Source of the DNA: PALSA-278 sp963760285 | GTDB taxonomy: Bacteria > Acidobacteriota > Terriglobia > Acidiferrales > UBA7541 | Assembly (NCBI GenBank): GCA_963760285.1 | Contig: CAVXCI010000003.1 | Coordinates: 898,264 to 962,263 of the forward strand | DNA length: 64,000 nucleotides | Direction of reading: 5' to 3' | In this document: piece by piece, positions 57,540 through 64,000 of the stretch | Layout of the letters: each line of letters opens with the position of its first letter | Position numbering within the stretch: position 1 is the stretch's first letter | Made by a program: the position numbers and the translations under genes | Notes under the pieces: model-generated | Told to the model about the DNA's origin: nothing | The model's input: only the letters and a program-made list of their open reading frames with translations | Database searches by the model: none

Positions 57540-58698
57540 ATGCCTGAATCAATTCCTCGCGGCTTGCTGAAAATATATCTGGGTTATGCCGCGGGCGTGG
57601 GCAAGACATACCGCATGCTCGAGGACGCGCACGAACTGTCCCGCAAAGGCGTGGACGTAGTCGTGGGATATTTCGAGCCACACGGTCGAAAAGACACAAT
57701 TGCCATCGCCGTCAAGGCCTGGAAATAATTCCTCGCCGAAAATCGAATACCGCGGACTCGCTTTCGAGGAAATGGATACCGCGGCGATCCTGGCGCGCAA
57801 ACCGGAAGTATGCATCGTGGACGAATTTCCGCACGCCAACGTTCCCGGGTCCGACCGCGTGAAGCGCTGGGAGGACGTGGAAACACTGCTCGAGGCGGGG
57901 ATCGACGTCTACACAACGATGAACGTCCAGCACCTGGAAAGCCTCAACGACCAGGTGTGGCAATTTACCGGCGTGCGCGTGCGCGAAACGATTCCGGACT
58001 GGGTGGTGCAGAAGGCCGATGAAGTGGTGATGGTCGACTTTCCTCCGGACGCTTTGCTGAACCGTCTTCGTCGCGGCGCCATTTATCCGCTGGAGCGGGC
58101 GCGGCAGGCGGCACAAAACTTCTTCCGCGAATCGTCACTGGAAGCGCTCCGCGAACTGGCCTTGCGCCAGACAGCTTACGAAGTGGACCTGCGAACGGAG
58201 CAGGAAGCGCGTCGCGGCGCGGTTACGGGCTCACCCGGGATGGAGATTGCCTCTCCATTGCCGGACAAGATTCTCATCTGCATCACGGAAGATCCCACCA
58301 CGGCGGCCGTTATCCGCCGCGGGCGGCGCGTGGCAGATTATCTGCAAGCGGACTGCCTGGCCGTCTACGTCCAGCAGGACAGCCGCAATTCCGGTCTTCC
58401 CGCGGCAACGCGCGAAGCCATTGAACAGCACTTGAACTTTGCGCGCAGCCTGCACATCGATGTGCGGCTCATTCAGGGAGGAGATACAGCGCGCGCGCTA
58501 GTGGATTTCGCGCGGTTGAATCAAGTAACGCATATATACATGACCCGCTCGCGGAGAGCGCCGTGGCTGCGCCTGTTCCGGCGCAACCTGGTACAGCGCG
58601 TGGCGCAACTCTCGGACGACATGCAGGTGACCATTGTGGCCAAGCGCGGCCTGGCCACTTCTCCACGGCCCGAAACGGCCGGCCCGGATCATGCATGA
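57540..58698 (+). CDS. KdpD N-terminal domain plus Usp domain, copy 2 (frameshifted)
   Basis: About 385 residues. It begins MPESIPRGLLKIYLGYAAGV with Walker A GYAAGVGKTYRML and VDVVVGYFEPHGRKDT, breaks near 57715, and continues intact with IEYRGLAFEEMDTAAILARK, VCIVDEFPHANVPGSDRVKR (close to the canonical DELAHTN region), TTMNVQHLESLNDQVWQFTG and a Usp domain (KILICITEDPTTAAVIRRGR; THIYMTRSRRAPWLRLFRRN). It sits 8 bases after copy 1. With the kinase half at 49150 it would reconstitute a full KdpD. Confidence 0.85.
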
Positions 58699-58758
58699 TG
58701 TTGTGGGTGGGGCGGCACTGGGTCTTGGCGCCGTGACGTTTCTGGTATCCTCGAGGTC

Positions 58759-59610
58759 GTGCAATGTAACCGGCGCGAAATGGCTGGAATCCTGGCCTTT
58801 GCCTGCTTGTTTCTTTCCCTGGGGATCATTGATCTCCCGGGTTCTCACGCAAGCGCTGGGATGCCCCTGGGTGCATCGTCTCAATCTGCCGGTTACACAT
58901 CTGCAACGACCACTGCACAGAATCCCTCCGCACCTCCAACGGCGCAGCGATCCGTCCCGGCGGAGCGGAAGCTCCCTACCATTGTGATCGACGCAGGCCA
59001 TGGCGGCGCCGATGCGGGCGCGCGCGGAGCCACGGGAGTCCAGGAGAAAGAAATCACCCTGGCATTTGCACAGGCTTTGCGTTCGGAGATGGAACGAAAC
59101 GGCTTTCGCGTGATCATGACGCGCGAAGGCGATCAGAATCCCTCCTTCGACGACCGCGCCGCCGGTGCCAATGCGCAGCATGGCGTTATTTTTGTGAGTT
59201 TGCATGTGGCTTCGACCGGCGCGCCAGGAACCGTGCGGACGTACGTTTATCCTGCGGTGGAATCGGCGGGAGCAACGGCCATGGATGCGCAGCTAGAGGG
59301 CGATGTTGCCGCGGGACAGGGGCTGATCGAATGGAATCGCGCGCAGCAATCTTATGTGGCAGCCAGCCGCAAACTTGGCGATTTGCTGCAGGTTGAGTTT
59401 TCACAGACATTTCCGCGTTCACCAGAGCTCTCCACCGTCTTTCCCGTACGGGTTTTGCGCTCCGTTGCCGCCCCTGCCGTAGCCATTGAAGTTTCCAGCG
59501 TGGCCGTGCCCGATTCGCGGACACTGGAGCAAATGGCGCCCGGGTTGGCCTCCTCCATTCTTCGCGGCGTGACTGCGTTTCTCCCTTCCGCCGAGACCGG
59601 AAAATCCTGA
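58759..59610 (+). CDS. N-acetylmuramoyl-L-alanine amidase (Amidase_3)
   Basis: A 283-residue secreted enzyme cutting the amide between MurNAc and the peptide stem. It has an N-terminal hydrophobic segment, a Ser/Pro/Thr-rich linker (about 35-70) and an Amidase_3 domain with zinc ligands in TIVIDAGHGGADAGARG, Glu in GVQEKEITLAFA and His in FVSLHVAS. The last catalytic Glu region is VAIEVSSVAVPDSRT. It starts at GTG 58759 after GAGG, or possibly ATG 58780. Its stop overlaps the next gene by ATGA. Intact, though in the noisy part of the window. Confidence 0.88.
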   Translation: MQCNRREMAGILAFACLFLSLGIIDLPGSHASAGMPLGASSQSAGYTSATTTAQNPSAPPTAQRSVPAERKLPTIVIDAGHGGADAGARGATGVQEKEITLAFAQALRSEMERNGFRVIMTREGDQNPSFDDRAAGANAQHGVIFVSLHVASTGAPGTVRTYVYPAVESAGATAMDAQLEGDVAAGQGLIEWNRAQQSYVAASRKLGDLLQVEFSQTFPRSPELSTVFPVRVLRSVAAPAVAIEVSSVAVPDSRTLEQMAPGLASSILRGVTAFLPSAETGKS

Positions 59611-60269
59611 TGTCCCAGAAAAGAAAGATCTGGCTGACGATCGCACTAGCTGCAACCGTAACGGCGGGGCTGATTTACCTGCGCGTATTGCACGAACGCG
59701 TGGCGAGCCTGGAAGAAAGCGAAACTGCGGAGGAGCAGGCGCGGACGGAAGTTGTAGCGCCGCCGATCACCACGCCATCGGATGTTTCCGCCAACGCGGT
59801 GATTTATTGGGTATCGGCTAATGATTCGGCGCAACTGGAGCCAGTGCAAGTCCAGATGCCGCTTTCCGGAGATCCCGTGCAGCGGTGCCGCCAATTGATT
59901 CGCAAACTGATTGCCAATCCGCCGTCGGCGGCGCAGCGCACACTTCCCCCCGATACTGAATTGCTGGCTTTTTATCTTCTTCCTGACGGTACAGGCGTGG
60001 CGGATTTCTCAGATAACATCAGCACGGAAACGCCGTCAGGAATATTAAGCGAATCCCTAACCGTGGATTCCATCGTCCGCACACTGGCCGCCAATGTGCC
60101 TTCCCTGCGGCGCCTGAAAATATTGATTCATGGGCAGGACGCGGAAACACTGGCAGGCCACGTTGATCTGACGGGGCTCCTGGAAGTTCCACCGCTTCCC
60201 ACGACTAACTCGCCGGCTGCCGGGGCAGCGCCCGATGCTGCCACGCCTCCCGCAGCGCCACCGCATTAG
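59610..60269 (+). CDS. GerMN-domain membrane-anchored protein
   Basis: A 219-residue protein with an N-terminal helix (IWLTIALAATVTAGLIYLRV), a short coiled coil (RVASLEESETAEEQARTE) and a GerMN domain (AVIYWVSANDSAQLEPVQVQ; LPPDTELLAFYLLPDGTGVA; DSIVRTLAANVPSLRRLKIL), then a Pro/Ala tail. Outside spore formers the domain is often next to amidase and rph/rdgB genes, as here. Role in the envelope unknown. Overlaps the amidase gene. Confidence 0.85.
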   Translation: MSQKRKIWLTIALAATVTAGLIYLRVLHERVASLEESETAEEQARTEVVAPPITTPSDVSANAVIYWVSANDSAQLEPVQVQMPLSGDPVQRCRQLIRKLIANPPSAAQRTLPPDTELLAFYLLPDGTGVADFSDNISTETPSGILSESLTVDSIVRTLAANVPSLRRLKILIHGQDAETLAGHVDLTGLLEVPPLPTTNSPAAGAAPDAATPPAAPPH

Positions 60270-60349
60270 GGCGCGACGTTCGGCGTTGGATTGACACACC
60301 ACGTCTTGCCCGGCAAACTGAACCTGGAGTTTGAAATACTGGAGATGAA

Positions 60350-61092
60350 GTGCGGCGATCCGACGGGCGTGCTGCAAACGAAATGCGCCCGATAAAACTG
60401 ACGCCGGATTTCATTTCGACAGCAGAAGGCAGCGTGCTGATCGAATCGGGTCACACGCGCGTTATCACCACGGTGACCGTGGACGATGGCGTTCCCGGAT
60501 TCCTGAAGGGCTCCGGCAAAGGGCTGGATCACCAGCGAATATGGCATGCTTCCGCGCTCTACGGACGAGCGCACGCCGCGCGAATCCACGCGTGGGCGGC
60601 AATCCGGGCCGCACTCTGGAAATTCAGCGGCTGATCGGGCCGGACGATTGCGCGCGGTGGCGGACCTGAAAGCACTGGGCGAACGCACGCTGTGGGTAGA
60701 TTGCGACGTGATTCAGGCGGATGGAGGAACGCGCACAGCTTCCATTACCGGCGGTTCGTAGCGCTGGCGCTGGCATTCCAGCGATTGGTGGCCGCTGGCA
60801 TTCTTCGCAATGTTCCGCTCCGCGATTCGGTGGCCGCCACCAGCGTGGGCATAGTGGACGACGAACTGCTCCTGGATCTGGCTTACGACGAAGATTCCCG
60901 CGCGCAGGTGGACATGAACGTAGTGATGACCGGCCGCGGAAGTTTTGTTGAAGTGCAGGCATCGGCGGAAGGGCGGCGAATTTTCCGGCGAGGAATTGCA
61001 CGATTTCTGGATCTCGCGTCGGGCGGCATCCGCAATTGACTGAAATTCAGCAGTCCGTGCTGAAGATGAATTTCCGTGGCCACAGCTCATAG
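60350..61092 (+). CDS. rph: ribonuclease PH (frameshifted)
   Basis: About 245 residues once repaired. RRSDGRAANEMRPIKLTPDF opens from GTG 60350 (GGAG upstream). EYGMLPRSTDERTPRESTRG, RTLEIQRLIGR, LRAVADLKALGERTLWVDCD with VIQADGGTRTASITGG, and ARSTDG-type phosphate sites are present, then VALALAFQRLVAAGILRNVP and DEDSRAQVDMNVVMTGRGSF. Three to four single-base breaks. It trims the 3' ends of tRNAs with phosphate. Overlaps rdgB by 17 bases. Confidence 0.88.
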
Positions 61093-61829
61093 AATTTTTC
61101 TTGCGTCCTCCAACCCCGGAAAGCTCCATGAATTCCGGCGCCATTGCCGTAAATCGGCTCCGTTTCACTCGAATTGCTGCCCGGGTTTCGACGCGTTCCC
61201 TCCGTTTGAAGAATCCGCGCCGACATTTTCCGAAAACGCCGCGGGAAAGGCGCTGCATTGTGGCCGCGCAGTGAACGGCCTGCTGCTGGCCGATGATTCC
61301 GGCCTGGCAGTGGACGCTCTGGCGGCGGGCCAGGAATTCATTCCGCGCGTTATGCCGGCCCGCGGGCCAGCAATACAGAGCGAATCAGCAAATTATTCGC
61401 ATGAAATGCGCGGCGTTCCGCGTGGGCGGCGAAGCGCTAAATTTATCTGCGTTCTGGCGCTGGCGGAACACGGCCGCGTGAAAGCTGTCATATCGGCGGA
61501 CATCGCCGGAGAAATCACCGGAAGAACCACGCGGGGCTGGAGGCTTCGGCTATGATCCGATCTTTTCAATTCCACAACTGGGGAGAACCTTCGCCGAGCT
61601 GCCCGCTGACGAGAAGAATCAGTGGAGCCATCGCGGCCGTGCTTTCCGCAAACTGCTGGCCGTCCTGGAGAACCGCACAACTCCCAACTTCGGATTTTTT
61701 GCACTCCTAATACACCGGCTCTTCGGCTGCGACCTCATACGCGCTTCGGCACATCTAGCTGTACATGGCGCTGTTCCTGCCGACGCAAAACATGCAGACT
61801 GGGATTGCGTGCCCGGGAGAAAATCGTGA
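61076..61829 (+). CDS. rdgB: RdgB/HAM1-like XTP/dITP pyrophosphatase (frameshifted)
   Basis: Starts MATAHRIFLASSNPGKLHEF at GTG 61076, the family's substrate-binding N-terminus. Next are APTFSENAAGKALHCGRAVN and LLADDSGLAVDAL with the catalytic Asp pair, then after an indel AKFICVLALAEHGRVKAVIS, EITEEPRGAGGFGYDPIF-like sequence and HRGRAFRKLLAVLEN. It removes non-canonical purine triphosphates. The usual end is near 61690; the last frame stays open to a TGA at 61827-61829 that overlaps the egtB GTG. Two or more indels make the true C-terminus uncertain. Confidence 0.8.
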
Positions 61830-63164
61830 CCCTCCCCACTCTCATCCCCCCGAGCTGCACCAGACCTCTCCTTCACGCGATTGGAAGAATCGCGCGTCGC
61901 GCGTACCGACTCTATCTTTCAGCCTCTTGCGGCCGGAAGCCGCGGTTATACGACCGACCCATCGCCGAACGCCACCGACTGATTTTCTATCTCGGGCATC
62001 TGGAAACATTCGAATGGAACCTCATCGCGCGGAAGCCTGCCATCGGCCGTCATTCAATCCGCAATTCGATCACCTCTTCGCGTTTGGCATTGATCCCGTG
62101 AATGGCACTCCCCTCGGATCAGCCATCCGACTGGCCCGCGAAGGGGAGATTCGCGCATTACAACAATCGCGTGCGCGAAGAATCAACGCGCTGCTCAGCC
62201 ATCGCAGAAAATCTGGAATCCGCGCCCGCCGCGCTGGTGGATGGAACTCTGCTGAATGTGGCCATCGAACACCGCCTGATGCACACGGAAACGCTGGCAT
62301 ATTTGCTGCACGAATTGCCGTTCGACCGAAAGATTATGCAGCCCATGGGCTTCGAGCGCGGCAAGGCCCGCGCCTGATCCGCGTAGTTGCCGCGATCCCG
62401 GAAGGCTCTGCAACTTTGGGTTGGCGCAAGAGCCAGGATTCTTTGGCTGGGACAATGAATTTGAGCTGAATATGGTAAACGTACCTGAATTTCGCATTGA
62501 TTGCTACCCGGTCACCAACGGGCAGTTCATGAATTTGTGCGCGCTGGGGGCTACGAAGAAAGGTCGCTATCTGGAGTGAGCTTCGATTGGGATTGGAAGA
62601 ACCAGTATCGGTTTGCAACATCCCCATTTCTGGAGCGCTACGGCGGACCAGTGGATGTTCCGGGCATGTTTGAGGCGATGCCGTTGCCCTTGAACTGGCC
62701 CGTGTACGTTTCGCCGCGCGGAAGCTCCGCATATGCGCGATGGGCGGGCAAGTCGTTGCCCACCGAAGCACAGTGGCATCGCGCCGCTTATGGAATCGTT
62801 CGGGCGGAGAGCGCGAATTCCCATGGGGATCGCAGGCTCCCGATTCCACTCGCGGCAATTTTGATTTCGCGAGGTGGAATCCCACGCCTGCGGATGCTTA
62901 CCCGGCGGGAGCCAGCGACTTCGGCGTCATGACCTGCTGGGCAACGGCTGGGAATGGACTTCCACTCCGTTTGAGCCGTTTCCCGGCTTTGTCCCGTTTC
63001 CTTTTTATCCGGGATATTCCGCCAATTTTTTTGACGGGCGGCATTTCGTAATGAAGGGCGGGTCATCACAGACTGCCTCCTCCATGTTGCGCCGAAGTTT
63101 TCGCAACTGGTTTCAGCCGCATTACACTTACACCTATACGACATTTCGCTGTGTGGAGAATTAG
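61826..63164 (+). CDS. egtB: EgtB-like sulfoxide synthase (frameshifted)
   Basis: About 440 residues in several frames, starting at GTG 61826 after GGGAG. N-terminal DinB-like domain: ALYDRPIAERHRLIFYLGHL-type helix and the iron-binding HX3HXE as HRLMHTE (62270-62290). The FGE-sulfatase-like domain has FRIDCYPVTNGQF, KSLPTEAQWHRAAYG, GNGWEWTSTPFEPFPGF and the end MLRRSFRNWFQPHYTYTYTT. EgtB joins a thiol to hercynine with O2 in ergothioneine synthesis. No egtA or egtC is seen, so it may use cysteine directly as in Chloracidobacterium EgtB. At least five indels. Confidence 0.82.
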
Positions 63165-64000
63165 ATGACCGACGCAGCCACTCGTGTCTCCACCTATCCT
63201 CTTCCGCAGGATTTCCGGCCGAATTTCGCCATCCGACGTCCGCGCCGGACTTTGCCGAACCGGACAAAAAGAGCTTCCGTCACAATATCTTTACGACGAA
63301 ATCGGTTCCGCGCTGTTTGAAGTAATTTGCCTGCTTCCGGAGTACGGACTCAGCCGTGCGGGAGCGCGCTTGCTGCAACGCTTCGCCCCGGAAATCATCG
63401 GTAGGCTTCCCCACCCCTGATGATCGCCGAACTGGGCAGCGGCAGTGGCCAAAAAACACGCTGGCTGCTGGAAGAGCTGGCGCATCGCCAGCCAGTCCAC
63501 TATTATCCCATTGATATTTCCGCGGCGGCTCTGGCGCGTTGCCGTCAGGAGCTTTCGCAAATCGAGTGCGTGAGTATTCTGGGATTTGAGCGCGCCTATC
63601 TGGATGGCTTGATCGAGGTGGCCGCGCGACGGCGCCCCGGCGAGTATTTGCTGGTGCTTTTCCTGGGAGGCACCATCGGCAACTTCGCGCGGCCCGCGGC
63701 CGAATCATTTCTTGGCCAGTGTGCGCGAACTGCTGGCCGGGTGATGCCCTGCTCCTCTCCGCCGATCTGGAAAAACCGGTCTCGCAACTCCTGCTGGCCT
63801 ACGACGATCCTGCCGGCGTGACTGCGGCATTCAACAGGAATCTTCTGGCGCGCATCAACCGCGAACTCGGCGGAGATTTTCGCTTGGACCGGTTCGCGCA
63901 TGAAGCCCGCTGGAATGAAAACGACCGCGGCATTGAAATGCATCTGCGATCGCTCTCCCGGCAACGTGTCTCTGTTGCTGCGTCGAATATGGAGGTGGAT
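63165..64000 (+). CDS. egtD: EgtD-like L-histidine N-alpha-methyltransferase (partial, frameshifted)
   Basis: Begins directly after the egtB stop: MTDAATRVSTYPLPQDF, then in other frames DVRAGLCRTGQKELPSQYLY, DEIGSALFEVICLLPEYGLS, the SAM-binding IAELGSGSGQKTRWLLEELA, YYPIDISAAALARCRQELS and LVLFLGGTIGNFARP, then ELGGDFRLDRFAHEARWNEN at the window edge. EgtD trimethylates histidine to hercynine, the substrate of EgtB. About 280 of some 320 residues are in the window. Three or more indels. Confidence 0.85.

Overview
The window looks like a chromosomal segment of an acidobacterium (phylum Acidobacteriota, probably class Terriglobia). The grounds are gene content: a large Tad (Flp pilus) locus, tandem secreted families beginning PWKxKPYQQW, a GloVer-type repeat protein end, a kdp operon with a split KdpD, and an egtB-egtD pair. 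No rRNA or ribosomal protein gene is present, so this placement is an inference.

Layout. 1-2.9 kb is an accessory patch next to the 3' end of a tRNA-Ser: the end of a GloVer repeat protein, a small membrane protein, a truncated restriction-helicase gene and an IS3-family element. A tRNA-Gln follows. 3.4-25.7 kb is a mixed, mostly intact metabolic and hypothetical region: a multi-PAS hybrid histidine kinase, a DinB-like secreted protein, glycogen branching enzyme (TTG start), secreted hypothetical proteins including a three-gene tandem family, a polyprenol-phosphate-type glycosyltransferase overlapping a ChbG/HpnK-like deacetylase, a trans-sulfuration enzyme, CutA, a phosphoglucomutase joined to FtsB by a one-base shift, a DUF1624-like acyltransferase, a lipoprotein hydrolase, a PadR/helix-hairpin-helix pair and a VOC protein.

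25.7-48.7 kb is one long minus-strand Tad neighbourhood. In transcription order it holds a sigma54-type activator, two TadE-like and one TadG-like pseudopilin genes, a glycosylation module (GT2 enzyme between two GT-C-like membrane proteins), three tandem flp pilins (two too short for ordinary gene finding), prepilin peptidase, CpaB, secretin, CpaE, CpaF, TadB, TadC, then a DUF192 protein, a PAP2 phosphatase, an AAA ATPase and a TonB-family protein. Two sigma54-like promoters, upstream of flp and of the GT2 gene, each have a copy of the 16-bp palindrome GTCACY-N4-GGTKAC 100-135 bp further upstream. A third copy sits at the start of the first TadE gene. This points to a sigma54-controlled Tad/pilin-glycosylation regulon.

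49.1-58.7 kb is the potassium-uptake system: the KdpD sensor-kinase half, KdpE, an unnamed 27-residue membrane peptide, KdpF, KdpA, KdpB, KdpC, then two tandem copies of the KdpD N-terminal/Usp half. 58.7-64 kb carries a cell-wall amidase, a GerMN-domain protein, RNase PH, a RdgB-like pyrophosphatase, EgtB and the start of EgtD, all on the plus strand and tightly packed.

Quality caveat: frameshifts are dense at about 27.4-36.6 kb and 53.4-64 kb and nearly absent elsewhere. They hit housekeeping genes repeatedly, and several are explained by one missing or extra base, so they look mostly like sequencing or assembly indels. Frameshifted genes are therefore listed as single genes over their full span.
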